Source: Mariniblastus sp. (GTDB lineage Bacteria; Planctomycetota; Planctomycetia; Pirellulales; Pirellulaceae). Taken from it: DNA of 44,391 nucleotides. The stretch is taken from assembly GCA_011523945.1 (NCBI GenBank), contig WTFU01000160.1:1-44391 (forward strand). Reading direction: 5' to 3'. Positions within the stretch are counted from its first letter, which is position 1. Every line of letters begins with the position of its first letter. The notes under the pieces were generated by a model. That model made no database searches. It was not told the DNA's origin and worked only from the letters and a program-made list of their open reading frames with translations. The position numbers and the translations under genes were made by a program. Below are positions 27,928 to 36,920 of the stretch, piece by piece.

Positions 27928-28989
27928 ATGCATCATAAAAAATATTTAGGTGGTAGTTCTGGGCTTACCGCTCGAAGGTTGGCCGCAAAACGAAGCAATT
28001 CTGGTTTTACTCTGGTGGAGCTGTTGGTCGTCATCGCCATTATCGGAATTCTGATTGGGATGTTGTTACCTGCCGTTCAAATGGTACGTGAAGCTGCAAG
28101 ACGGACTGCCTGTAAAAATAATATGCGCCAGCTCGGTTTAGCGCTCCACAATTATGAGAGTGCTCTGCAGCGATTCCCACCGGGATATGCCTATGCTTTA
28201 GGTAGTCAATATGCAGCCCAAACCGGCTATCAGGTATCCAGTGGATTGGCGGATGCGAATCATCTGGGGCACGCGTGGGGTGTGTTTATTTTGCCATTTA
28301 TCGAGCAGCAAAACCTATACGAAATGGTAGATATGGATCTACCCGTTTTCGATCCCGCTAACTTGTTTGCCAGGGAAACTGAGTTAAACGTATTTTTGTG
28401 TCCATCGGATCCGTACTCGGAAGGAAACTTTGTTGTCCGAGATGAAAACTCTAATCCTTTTGAGCAGTATGCGGCGGCCAGCTATTGTGCCAACTGGGGA
28501 CCCGCGTCCGGAGTTCTCGAAACTTCGGGAGATTTCAGCGACGATATCAATCTGGACGCGACTCCGGATTCGTCGGTAGGTCCGTTTTTCCGCAACAGTA
28601 AAACTAAGTTCAGGGATATTACCGACGGCACGTCGAGTACATTCGCGCTGGGCGAACGCCATAATGGACCAATCGTCGATTCAACTGGCAGCCCAATTGG
28701 TGTTGGCTCCCATCCGAATTTCGAAAATGCCTGGTTTGCGGCAGTTCGGGATATTGATGCTCCTGACGACGATCATGGCCATATGGTTTTGTTTGATGCG
28801 GAATTTACCCCTAACAATCCTCCCGCTAACGGTATCGGTGCGGATCGAGGCGTTGCCGCTCCTCATGCAGGCTTGGCTCAGTTTGTCTTGATGGACGGTT
28901 CAGTGCAGACGGTTTCCGAAAACATCAATGTAGATGTTTATCGTGCGCTTTCTTCCATGCGTGGCGGCGAAGTCATTGGCGAGTATTAA
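27928..28989 (+). CDS. DUF1559 pseudopilin-like protein
   Basis: 353 residues with a type IV prepilin/type II secretion pseudopilin N-terminus. A 26-residue basic leader ends in Gly, cleavage is expected between G26 and F27, and E31 is the conserved +5 glutamate ([15 protein letters not shown]). The DUF1559 domain follows ([22 protein letters not shown] to FPPGY) and ends with the conserved DGSVQTVSE segment. Planctomycete genomes hold many paralogues; their exact role is not settled. No strong Shine-Dalgarno is visible. A clear intrinsic terminator lies 45 bases after the stop codon. Confidence 0.93.
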   Translation: MHHKKYLGGSSGLTARRLAAKRSNSGFTLVELLVVIAIIGILIGMLLPAVQMVREAARRTACKNNMRQLGLALHNYESALQRFPPGYAYALGSQYAAQTGYQVSSGLADANHLGHAWGVFILPFIEQQNLYEMVDMDLPVFDPANLFARETELNVFLCPSDPYSEGNFVVRDENSNPFEQYAAASYCANWGPASGVLETSGDFSDDINLDATPDSSVGPFFRNSKTKFRDITDGTSSTFALGERHNGPIVDSTGSPIGVGSHPNFENAWFAAVRDIDAPDDDHGHMVLFDAEFTPNNPPANGIGADRGVAAPHAGLAQFVLMDGSVQTVSENINVDVYRALSSMRGGEVIGEY

Positions 28990-29033
28990 ACGGGCCGCAA
29001 CTCAGTTATTTCTCTAATTTTAAACTAATGCAG

Positions 29034-29063
29034 GCTCGCTGATTTTGATCAGCGAGCATTTTT
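29034..29063 (+). terminator. Rho-independent terminator after DUF1559 gene
   Basis: A perfect 10-base stem (GCTCGCTGAT / ATCAGCGAGC) with a 4-base TTTG loop is followed by ATTTTT. It is 45 bases downstream of the DUF1559 stop codon and oriented for plus-strand transcription. There is no T-tract on the other strand, so it is one-directional. Confidence 0.9.
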
Positions 29064-29208
29064 AGCACTGGTTCGGTTGATATTTGAAAATCAGCCGAGG
29101 TTCGGGATTTTGAAGTCGATCGCAGGCATTTTATTCGACGACTAAACTCAATCGATCCGATAATTGAAAAGTGATTTGTAATTGGAATCAGTGGTATCCA
29201 ATTGTGGT

Positions 29209-29679
29209 TCACGCGGCAGGATTGTACGGTAGGTGAGATCCGTGCAGAACAATTTTCAGTTTCCCATCCGAATCAATCGTATAGGCAAATGAGTACTCGA
29301 CTTTTACATCATCGCCACCCTCATGCGGCGTGAAAAAATAGTTTCCCATTGCTACGCCCATATCCCCTGTGATTTTAGTGCCGATGTTCTCCCATCGTAC
29401 ATTTGACCAGGGTTTGATGGCAAATCCGTGATCTTCAGGATAGTTTTCGTTTCCGCCAACAAAATAGGAAAGTGCACCTTCAAAATCTAGACGGAATTGT
29501 TTTTGAGAAGTAAGCGTTGGTTTGAAAAGAACGGTGCCCTCTTGGTAGTTATAAAACTCATGGATGTGGGATTCGGCGGCAGCTTTGTAGTCGCCCTTTT
29601 CAAGGAACACTTTGCCGATTTTTACAATGCCTTCGCCCCAAGCTTTTTGAGCTTCCAAAATCAAACTATCTGCGATCAT
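29209..29679 (-). CDS. NTF2-like/SnoaL-type small protein
   Basis: 156 residues, no signal peptide, probably cytoplasmic. The length and layout fit the NTF2-like fold: N-terminal helices (SLILEAQKAWGEGIVKIGKVFLEKGDYKAAAESHI) followed by a curved sheet ending in GKLKIVLHGSHLPYNPA. Motifs such as NYPEDHGFAIKPWSNVRWEN and VAMGNYFF are typical of a subgroup sometimes labelled phosphoribosyl-AMP cyclohydrolase in databases; I see no basis for that activity. The role is unknown; members serve as small enzymes or ligand-binding proteins. The gene stands alone, convergent with the DUF1559 gene and divergent from the next gene. Confidence 0.8.
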   Translation of the reverse strand: MIADSLILEAQKAWGEGIVKIGKVFLEKGDYKAAAESHIHEFYNYQEGTVLFKPTLTSQKQFRLDFEGALSYFVGGNENYPEDHGFAIKPWSNVRWENIGTKITGDMGVAMGNYFFTPHEGGDDVKVEYSFAYTIDSDGKLKIVLHGSHLPYNPAA

Positions 29680-29975
29680 TTCTACTCTCCAGAATCAGAA
29701 TTTTTTTACTGTTTTGGGAATTAACTCATCGAAAAATAATTTATCCAAAACCGGATTTAATGCAAGTGGTATGTAATTGCACTTTTGTAGCATTTGTGGC
29801 AGTTCGCACTGCGATTTTAGTTGTGTTGTACAAAAGAGAGTGGCTGGCATTCGCTGCTGGCGAGCGATCTCAAATTCTTCCGAAATATGGGTAATCAATT
29901 GTAAAGTTTGTGTGAAGGCCGGAACTGCTTTAAGCTAGTGGTTGTTAACACGGCAGCCCTGGTTGAGGTGATCCG

Positions 29976-30710
29976 ATGCAGCCACGCGATGTTATTATCT
30001 ATGTTGTGGTTCTTACGGCAGTCAGTTTGGCTGCCGCACAGGCTGCCTTTTTGAACCTCTCAGAGGATCCCAGGGAAGTACCACTGGTGAACAAAGTTAT
30101 TGGCCAGTTGGGGGTGATGGCGGCCGGTTTTGCTTTATTCATGTCTCCCTATGTTCTCGGGATAGGAAAGGGGCTTTTGTTGTTGCTGTTGGTTGTGTTA
30201 ATCGCTGCGGCAGTTTCCTTCAAAAATAAGATCAAGAAAGGTTGTCAGCCCCAGCCAGAAAAGATACCTCCGCCCGAGAATGCCCTCAGTTCTCACGAAC
30301 CGGATCCAACGGTGGCGTGGTGCGGCAATTGTGAGGCTCATACTCTGGCAGGACAAACAACCGTTAACCATCGTAATGAGTATGGATCGGTTACATCGAG
30401 CTATCAGGCGGCGTGTTGTGGCCATTGCGGGGGCCGGATGTTGTGGAATGTCCCTTCGAACGTTCGCCAAGCCAAAAACTGGACACTTGGGTGTACCGCG
30501 ATACTTGGTCTCATTACGGTCGGCGGTTTTCTGACCTACCTATTCTCGAATAACGATGGTGGCCTCGTGTTAGGATTCTTGGCGGCGTTTTTGTCTCTGC
30601 CGGTTCTGGGAATGCTGGTTTGGTTACTTTTTCTGAGATGGCAATGGTGGAAATGGAATCGCCAACAAACACCGAAAAACACATTCAACCAGCCGAGACG
30701 GTCAAGCTGA
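29976..30710 (+). CDS. Multi-pass membrane protein with zinc-ribbon-like Cys cluster
   Basis: 244 residues, not assigned to a known family. Hydrophobic segments are at about 5-26, 44-62, 65-82, 170-190 and 197-222. Between the third and fourth is a soluble loop with two CxxC knuckles, C116-x2-C119 (WCGNCE) and C148-x2-C151 (CCGHCG), that could bind zinc. The TTVNHRNEYGSVTSSYQA segment between them looks like a short beta-hairpin. The C-terminus is basic (RRSS). It may be a membrane sensor or assembly factor, but no function can be supported. It is convergent with the DUF1501 gene only 28 bases away, with no visible terminator between them. Confidence 0.75.
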   Translation: MQPRDVIIYVVVLTAVSLAAAQAAFLNLSEDPREVPLVNKVIGQLGVMAAGFALFMSPYVLGIGKGLLLLLLVVLIAAAVSFKNKIKKGCQPQPEKIPPPENALSSHEPDPTVAWCGNCEAHTLAGQTTVNHRNEYGSVTSSYQAACCGHCGGRMLWNVPSNVRQAKNWTLGCTAILGLITVGGFLTYLFSNNDGGLVLGFLAAFLSLPVLGMLVWLLFLRWQWWKWNRQQTPKNTFNQPRRSS

Positions 30711-30738
30711 CGTAAAGGCTTGATTGGCAGGACTGGGG

Positions 30739-32133
30739 TTATGTAATAATTTGATTTACCACACGGCCGTGTACGTCGGTTAGGCGGAAGTCGCGACCAG
30801 CGTGGCGGAACGTTAAACGCTCGTGATCGATTCCGAGTAGGTGTAGCATCGTGGCGTGGAGATCGTGGGTGTGCACCGCATCTTCAGCGGTTCGAATTCC
30901 AAATTCATCTGACGTGCCGTGTACGATGCCCCCCTTCACTCCTCCGCCGGCCATCCAGGAAGAAAAGCAATGTTTGTGGTGTTCGCGGCCTGCGTGATCG
31001 GCTCGCTCATGGAAAGGGGTGCGGCCGAATTCGGTAGTCCAAACCACGAGCGTGCTATCCAGCATGCCTCGTTGTTTCAGATCCGTGAGCAACCCAGCAA
31101 TCGGCTTATCGATTGCCTTTGCTAATTTCTCATGATCTGCCATGTTTCCATGCGAGTCCCAATTATTGCTTGACCCAACATCGATCAGTTCAAGAAACCG
31201 CACTCCTCTTTCGGCAAGTCTGCGGGCAACGAGACATTGCCACCCAAACCCCGCTGTGGTGTCCTTCTGAATTCCGTAGAGTTCCAGCGTCGCCGCGGTT
31301 TCGCTGGAAAGGTCAAAGGCCTCAGGAGCCTCTCGTTGCATGCCAAATGCGGTTTCGAAAGATCGAATGCGTGCATTCAGCATTTGATCAGCGGCGCGCG
31401 TTCTGAGATGAGTTTCGTTCAGCTTGTTCCTGAGATTCAGCTCCATTTGCTGTAGTTCTCCATCGGCCAATCGGGGGCGGATGTTGGGTAGCGGTTCTTT
31501 TCCCGGAAGAACGTGGGTTCCCTGGTGGCACGCGGGTAGAAAATCACTGCCCCACGTTTGTGTACCGGCATAGGGAGCAGAAGGAGCCAGAACCATGAAG
31601 GAAGGCATATTCTGGTTGACGGTGCCGAGTCCATAGCTGATCCAGGAGCCGGCGCTAGGTCGCGCAAACTGGGCCGAACCCGTGTGGGCAGCGAGTGTTG
31701 CTTTATCGTGACCATCGCTGTCGCAGTGCATCGCGTTTAGGATGCAGATGTCATCAATCACCGATCCAAGGTGCGGGAACAATTCACTGACCCAAGCCCC
31801 GCTTTGACCGTATTGTTTAAATTGATAACGCGGCTTGATCAGAAACCTTTTGAACTCTCCAGACGTGTTGAGCCAGCGTGAAGCAGTAATGGATTTGCCA
31901 TGATCTTTGGTCAGCTGAGGTCGATGATTGAATGTGTCAACCTGTGATACGCCGCCGGTTGAATAAAGAAAGATGACCCGGTCTGCTTTTGCCGCATGAT
32001 GGCCGATTCGTGGTTTGAGAGGATCTTCGGCAAAGGCAATATCTTGACCGAGCATTCCAGCCAGCGCGATTGTTCCGAACCCGCCCGACGCGCGACTCAG
32101 AAACTCCCGGCGAGTTGTGCCAATGTTGTTCAT
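30739..32133 (-). CDS. DUF1501 family Tat-exported protein, second copy
   Basis: 464 residues from the ATG at 32133 (MNNIGTTRREFLSRASGGF), which begins a clear twin-arginine signal. A TTG six codons upstream overlaps the DUF1549/1553 stop and is the alternative. The DUF1501 core is visible in RVIFLYSTGGVSQVDTFNHR, MHCDSDGHDKATLAAHTG, VRFLELIDVGSSNNWDSHGN and TEFGRTPFHERADHAGREHH, a His/Asp-rich segment that may bind metal. The protein is longer than the copy at 14658-15932. The gene lies directly after the DUF1549/1553 gene, so the two products are made together. Confidence 0.92.
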   Translation of the reverse strand: MNNIGTTRREFLSRASGGFGTIALAGMLGQDIAFAEDPLKPRIGHHAAKADRVIFLYSTGGVSQVDTFNHRPQLTKDHGKSITASRWLNTSGEFKRFLIKPRYQFKQYGQSGAWVSELFPHLGSVIDDICILNAMHCDSDGHDKATLAAHTGSAQFARPSAGSWISYGLGTVNQNMPSFMVLAPSAPYAGTQTWGSDFLPACHQGTHVLPGKEPLPNIRPRLADGELQQMELNLRNKLNETHLRTRAADQMLNARIRSFETAFGMQREAPEAFDLSSETAATLELYGIQKDTTAGFGWQCLVARRLAERGVRFLELIDVGSSNNWDSHGNMADHEKLAKAIDKPIAGLLTDLKQRGMLDSTLVVWTTEFGRTPFHERADHAGREHHKHCFSSWMAGGGVKGGIVHGTSDEFGIRTAEDAVHTHDLHATMLHLLGIDHERLTFRHAGRDFRLTDVHGRVVNQIIT

Positions 32134-32147
32134 AGGAATGACTCTTC

Positions 32148-35100
32148 TCAATCGACATATAAAAATTGATTGCTTGTGAATAGCACTCTAGCTAACGCAG
32201 ACCAGGCGGCCATTTCGTGATCATCTTCAGCAGATTCTTTTGCAATTTTTTTACGATAGGCAGCGAGGAAGCGAAGGGATTCCTGAATGTCAGCCTCGGC
32301 GGGTATTTGACCGTGTGCGGTCTCGAAGGCCCACAAAATTTTGTTTCGGTCGTCCCCCGATACCGTCGCGACTCGGCTTGCGAAAGCCTGTGCCTGCTCG
32401 TGCACGAAAGGTGAATTCAGCAGAAAGAGAGCCTGAGTGGGAGTTGTGGTTGGTTGGCGTTTTGCCACACTTTGGTTGGGATCGGCAGCGTCAAATAACG
32501 CTAGATACGGGTGTCTTTGATTGCGTTGTACCATCAGGTAGACACTGCGATGATTAGAATCGTAAACCGCATGAAAGGGGTTGTGAATCGTAAAGCCCCA
32601 TGTCTCTACCGGAGGGAAAGGGTGGGCGGACGGAACCTGTCGATCGAGTTTTCCACTGATTGCGAGCATCGCATCTCGAGTGGACTCAGCATCGAGCGGG
32701 CGTCTTGAGTATCGCCAATAGAATCGATTGCCCGGATCCATGGCAAAGTTAGTCTGATTATCAGTACTGGCCCGTTGGTAGGTTTTTGAACTCATGATCC
32801 AACGATGAAGTGACTTGACAGACCAGCCCGATGCAATAAATTTTTCGGCCAGCCAGTCCAGCAATTCTGGATGCGTCGGTAACTCGCCTCGCGAACCAAA
32901 ATCACTTGGTGTCGCAACAATCCCTTGACCAAAGTGCCATTGCCAGACGCGATTCACAAATACGCGCGCCGTCAGCGGGTTGGTAGGACGCGTGATCCAA
33001 TTGGCCAAATCGAGTCGACCGCTGCCCGCACCTTGGGCAATGGGATCTCCTCCAAGAACTTTGAGATTGCGGCGCGGGATTTCATCTCCGAGTCGATGAG
33101 GCTCGCCGCGTTTTTGCAAACGAGCGTTGACGGGAGAACCTTCGGTGACACCGTAAGCGTAGGGGTAAGCCATTGAAGCCGCAGCCATTTGCCGCTTGTT
33201 CGTTAATTCCTTAAGTTTGGCGTCGATCTCAGCGAGCCGTTCTTGGGAAGCTGAGTCCGTGATTCGGGGTAAAATCGGTGCTGTCCCCGGTGCTTTGAAA
33301 GCGGCCGTTTGGAGCCCCACGTTGTCGATGTCTCGCGCACAGGCAGGTCCCTCGATAAATCCAAACCCATCACAGATAAAGCAATCGGCGACGCCGTCCC
33401 AAGTCGCGCCTGTACTCTTATCTCGAAAGCTTATTAAGTTATCAGCAGTTCCAATGATCCCTGAGTACTTTTTTGCATCTGGGTCAATTGTCAGTTGCAG
33501 CGTATACCACGTCCCGGGGGTGAGCTTGCAGATAGTTTCCCACTTAGGTCCATTTCGAATCGCAAATTCCGTCGATGTTGCACTGCACTCCACGGCGAGT
33601 GACTGGATGACGCCCCGTCCGAGATAAAATCGAAAAGCGCCTTTTGGGAGCGAGTCGGTGACTGTCCGGAAGTCGACCGAAAAATGCATTTGACCTCCCG
33701 GAGTTGCCTTAAGGCCGTTTTCGAAAACGTAGCGGAGACCATCGGCGGGTTGACCGCTACCGAGTCTGACTCCAACTTTTCCTTTTGGATGAATATGATC
33801 GAACGGGCTCTGTGCTTTAGTGGTCACCTCAATTGGTCCGGCGCTAACCCACGGTTGACCGGGCGGTTGTCCGGGTTTCTGTGATTCGAAGCCGAGATCC
33901 GCACCACCAGCAAGAAATTTTGGATTGAGTTCGGCACGTTCTTGTTTTAACGCTGTGATTTCGCGATCCAGTCGTGCGAGCGTTTGTTGCTTGGCTTTGT
34001 CTCGTTTCTTGGCTTCTTCGGCAGGTACAAGCGGTGGAAAATCCGCAGGCCGTTTCTGCTCCTCGCCACCGGGAAATGCCCACTTTGTGCTCTGCATGAT
34101 CCCGTAAAGTGCGTAGTAATCCTCCGATGATACGGGGTCGTATTTGTGATCGTGGCAACGAGCACAGCCAATCGAGAGGCCCAGCAGGGAGCGACCTACA
34201 GAATCAATTACGTCGGCAAAGTCAAGGTACTGGTAGGTGGGCGAAGCCTTGTAGCCATAGCGTTTACCGATCGCGAGGAACCCGGTAGCAGTGACCCGAT
34301 TCGCATACTCCTCGGCGGAGCCATCGCGAGCAAGGATATCACCGGCAATTTGTTCGCGAATAAATTCGTTATATGGCTGGTCCTTGTTGAAGGCGTCGAT
34401 CACCCAGTTGCGATACCGATAGGCTTCACGAACCGGATAGTCGGAACCATCGCCGGCAGTATCTGCATATCGTGCGACGTCGAGCCAATGTCGCCCCCAG
34501 CGTTCTCCATACGCTGGCGAATCAAGCAGCCGTTTTACAACGGTTTCAAATGCGTCGTGGGATTTATCATTTACAAAAGCCTCGATTTCGCTCGGCGTTG
34601 GTGGAAGACCTGTAAGGTCGAACGTTGCTCTGCGAATTAATGTTCGGCGATCAGCGGCAGGAACCGGTGATAAATTATTTTTCTTCAGTTGGGCGAACAC
34701 AAACGCATCAATGGGATTTTGCGTTTGAGTGCTATCGGTGTCGTGAGGTGGGGTGGTTTTTTTTAAGGGTTGGAATGCCCAGAAATTTTTAGCTTCCTCA
34801 AGGCTCATGGCCGTCGACGTTACTGATTTAGTTCGTGGATCCGAGGCGCCACGTTTGACCCATGTTTCCAAGATCGCAACTTCCTGCTCGGTTAGTGGGT
34901 TTGAGGGGGGCATCTCCAAGTCGGAATCTTCATAATTCACCGCTTGTATAAGTAGGCTATTGTCAGGTTGCCCTGGATGAATTGTCTGGCCACGTTCACC
35001 GCCCCGCAACCAACCATCGCGAGAATCAAGACGCAGGCCACCTTCCTGTTTTTTCTCCCCATGACAGTCTTGACAATGTTTAACAAGCAATGGCCGCACG

Positions 35101-35195
35101 TTCGACTCAAAAAAATCTTCATCGCTTTGCGCCGAGCAGGTTGGTAATTTTGATATCAAGCAGATTGCGATTGCTATGACCAAAGATTTCCACAT
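32148..35195 (-). CDS. Planctomycete cytochrome c/DUF1549/DUF1553 protein
   Basis: 1015 residues from the ATG at 35195 (MWKSLVIAIAICLIS), chosen because it begins the signal peptide; the frame stays open 27 codons further. The N-terminal planctomycete cytochrome c domain has C41-x2-C44-H45 and a later MPP. DUF1549 follows (NPIDAFVFAQLKKNNLSPVP, RRATFDLTGLPP), including GCARCHDHKYDP, a second CxxCH. A predicted coiled coil (KQQTLARLDREITALKQERAEL) and a concanavalin/LamG-like module (TWYTLQLTIDPDAKKYSG) separate it from DUF1553 (LTARVFVNRVWQWHFGQGIV). The extra module suggests carbohydrate contact, which is inference. It precedes DUF1501. A strong terminator lies upstream, so the promoter must be within 35196-35395. 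Confidence 0.92.
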   Translation of the reverse strand: MWKSLVIAIAICLISKLPTCSAQSDEDFFESNVRPLLVKHCQDCHGEKKQEGGLRLDSRDGWLRGGERGQTIHPGQPDNSLLIQAVNYEDSDLEMPPSNPLTEQEVAILETWVKRGASDPRTKSVTSTAMSLEEAKNFWAFQPLKKTTPPHDTDSTQTQNPIDAFVFAQLKKNNLSPVPAADRRTLIRRATFDLTGLPPTPSEIEAFVNDKSHDAFETVVKRLLDSPAYGERWGRHWLDVARYADTAGDGSDYPVREAYRYRNWVIDAFNKDQPYNEFIREQIAGDILARDGSAEEYANRVTATGFLAIGKRYGYKASPTYQYLDFADVIDSVGRSLLGLSIGCARCHDHKYDPVSSEDYYALYGIMQSTKWAFPGGEEQKRPADFPPLVPAEEAKKRDKAKQQTLARLDREITALKQERAELNPKFLAGGADLGFESQKPGQPPGQPWVSAGPIEVTTKAQSPFDHIHPKGKVGVRLGSGQPADGLRYVFENGLKATPGGQMHFSVDFRTVTDSLPKGAFRFYLGRGVIQSLAVECSATSTEFAIRNGPKWETICKLTPGTWYTLQLTIDPDAKKYSGIIGTADNLISFRDKSTGATWDGVADCFICDGFGFIEGPACARDIDNVGLQTAAFKAPGTAPILPRITDSASQERLAEIDAKLKELTNKRQMAAASMAYPYAYGVTEGSPVNARLQKRGEPHRLGDEIPRRNLKVLGGDPIAQGAGSGRLDLANWITRPTNPLTARVFVNRVWQWHFGQGIVATPSDFGSRGELPTHPELLDWLAEKFIASGWSVKSLHRWIMSSKTYQRASTDNQTNFAMDPGNRFYWRYSRRPLDAESTRDAMLAISGKLDRQVPSAHPFPPVETWGFTIHNPFHAVYDSNHRSVYLMVQRNQRHPYLALFDAADPNQSVAKRQPTTTPTQALFLLNSPFVHEQAQAFASRVATVSGDDRNKILWAFETAHGQIPAEADIQESLRFLAAYRKKIAKESAEDDHEMAAWSALARVLFTSNQFLYVD

Positions 35196-35395
35196 CGAAG
35201 TATTTCCCCGTGATTGCCTTACCCTTGGCAACCATATAAGAGTCTCGGGTTTCATACTTGCTTTGTGAGTGAACACACCTGTTTCCTGATTGAGGTTTGA
35301 GGAACACGCAGATCGGATTGCCGTTCAATATAGACTGATGATATCCCAGATCGATTTAGTTTGATTGCAAAATCGCAGCATATTTGTTTAAAAAA

Positions 35396-35433
35396 AGCGG
35401 ATGGAAAATGCAATTTCCATCCGCTCGGTTTTT
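35396..35433. terminator. Strong bidirectional intrinsic terminator
   Basis: A perfect 12-base stem (AGCGGATGGAAA / TTTCCATCCGCT) with a 6-base ATGCAA loop. On the plus strand it is followed by CGGTTTTT; on the minus strand by seven T (the A-run at 35389-35395). It lies about 90 bases beyond the DUF1552 stop codon at 35520, so its main job is to end the minus-strand DUF1592-DUF1552 transcript and insulate the following DUF1549-DUF1501 unit. Confidence 0.9.
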
Positions 35434-35519
35434 ATCAGTCGCCTAGTCGAGCCGACTAAGTCTAATTTCAGGATTGAAATCCTAATGACTGCGCAAACTA
35501 GTCAGTTCAACCAAAAGCT
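35434..35519 (-). other. 3' untranslated segment with short hairpins
   Basis: Between the DUF1552 stop and the terminator are further inverted repeats: TAGTCG-AGC-CGACTA at 35444-35458, AGGATT-GA-AATCCT at about 35470-35483, and TGACT...AGTCA at about 35486-35504. All would be in the 3' end of the DUF1592-DUF1552 mRNA. They may stabilise the message or form a small RNA; no known family is recognised. The other side of the terminator (35196-35395) shows no named element. Confidence 0.4.
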
Positions 35520-36917
35520 CTAGAGTATGAACTGATTGATCGCCCCCGTTTGGTCAAACCGGTTACGTTGCATCGTTAAATCCAGACTGCCGTAGTGTTC
35601 GATTGGATTTCCGTATGCGTTGAGCAGGGTGGTGTACCAATTGCTCAAAGTTTTGTGGCCGCGCGTACCGTGGAATGGCAACCGGATGTATCGTCCGGCG
35701 AGATCGAGCTTGGAGTTTTTACCGGTCATTAGGACCATCGGTGCTTCGGTGTCCGGGCCGTGATGACCAGCACCGGTCTCTGGCATGTAAATAATTGTCG
35801 TATTGTCAAACAACGTACCGTTACCTTCGGGAATTGCTTTGAGCTTAGTCACCAAAGTTTTGACCTGTTTCATGTGATGGGTTTTGATTGCATCTCTCAT
35901 TGTTGTGGCGCCGGCAATTTGCCCTCCATGTCCAATTTGATGGATGCTTGTCTTCTGTTTATTCTCAGGAAGCGAGGTGATGTCGGTACCGAGGTCATCG
36001 ATGGTGTAGGTGACTACGTTGGTTAGTCCCGAGGCCAGCGCTCCGATGATCACGTCGGTAAAGGCGCTTTGTTTTTGCGGGAGCGTTGCGTCTTCTCCCC
36101 CGTTTGCGTGAACGGGGTCAATTTTGGGTAGATGTTTGTTGATTTTATCGCCCAACAAAGCGACTCTCTTGTTGCGGTCGCGAATCGATTGAAGTGATTC
36201 GATCTGGTCGCTGATCTTGAGACGTTCCTCGCCATCGAGCCCTTTTAGCCGACGAGATTCCTGTTCATGGAGGTAGTCCAGAAGAGCGCTCTCAGAAGCA
36301 GCTTCATCTGTTTTAGTTACGGATTTAAACAACTCCTCGTAGGCGGTCATCGGGTCGGCGTAGCAGTAGTTGCGTTGCTTCGCCGCCGGTGCGGAATATC
36401 CCGATACAATTCCAGTTCTGTGATCTCGACCATGAGGAACCGCCAGAGACATTTCGACGTGACCAAATGGAGAGGGAAATAGTTTGGCCAGTTCAAAATC
36501 AACCGTTGCCCATTTGATGTTGCTTAAAATGTCACGCCCGGCTTTATACGCACCCATGCAGCCGGAGTAAGAATAGTGTCCACCACCGCTGACCGACATC
36601 GAAATTCCGTGAAGAATCGTCATGTTCTCTTTATGTTCGTCGAGCCCATTGAGCCAGTCCGGGAGTTCGTGTTTTGCCAGATCGACTTCGAAGGCCTGTT
36701 TTTCGCTGTGCTTCTTCAATTCTTCGGATGAGAAAGAAGGTAAACCAAACTGGGTGGTCAGGTTGCCGTTGGATTTGCGAATAAAAATAAATCGATGCGG
36801 AAACTCCCCCGCTATATTTTCGGGCGTGCTCATCAAGTGATTGAAAGAAGGCGTAAACGCGAGGCTGGTGGTACCTAAGGCGGTCGTTTTCAAAAGTTCT
36901 CGTCGGCTAATAAACAT
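35520..36917 (-). CDS. DUF1552 family exported protein, second copy
   Basis: 465 residues. The N-terminus (MFISRRELLKTTALGTTSLAF) is a twin-arginine signal. The DUF1552 pattern is visible: HRFIFIRKSNGNLT, MTILHGISMSVSGGGHYSYSG, LAVPHGRDHRTGIVSG, TTIIYMPETGAGHHGPD and a C-terminal GNPIEHYGSLDLT. Several His/Asp clusters could be metal ligands. It follows the DUF1592-type gene by 3 bases, the same spacing as the pair at 6283-10308, and ends before a strong terminator. The two DUF1552 proteins in the window are clearly different in sequence, so they are not a recent duplication. Confidence 0.88.
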   Translation of the reverse strand: MFISRRELLKTTALGTTSLAFTPSFNHLMSTPENIAGEFPHRFIFIRKSNGNLTTQFGLPSFSSEELKKHSEKQAFEVDLAKHELPDWLNGLDEHKENMTILHGISMSVSGGGHYSYSGCMGAYKAGRDILSNIKWATVDFELAKLFPSPFGHVEMSLAVPHGRDHRTGIVSGYSAPAAKQRNYCYADPMTAYEELFKSVTKTDEAASESALLDYLHEQESRRLKGLDGEERLKISDQIESLQSIRDRNKRVALLGDKINKHLPKIDPVHANGGEDATLPQKQSAFTDVIIGALASGLTNVVTYTIDDLGTDITSLPENKQKTSIHQIGHGGQIAGATTMRDAIKTHHMKQVKTLVTKLKAIPEGNGTLFDNTTIIYMPETGAGHHGPDTEAPMVLMTGKNSKLDLAGRYIRLPFHGTRGHKTLSNWYTTLLNAYGNPIEHYGSLDLTMQRNRFDQTGAINQFIL

Positions 36918-36920
36918 CGA

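Noticed and set aside
29209..29679. Phosphoribosyl-AMP cyclohydrolase (HisI) for the small protein
   Set aside because: The histidine-biosynthesis enzyme has conserved zinc-binding cysteines that are missing here; the sequence fits an NTF2-like fold.
29695..29898. A 67-codon frame on the minus strand before the NTF2-like gene
   Set aside because: It starts with TTG, has no Shine-Dalgarno and no recognisable motif. It might be a small gene, but nothing supports it.
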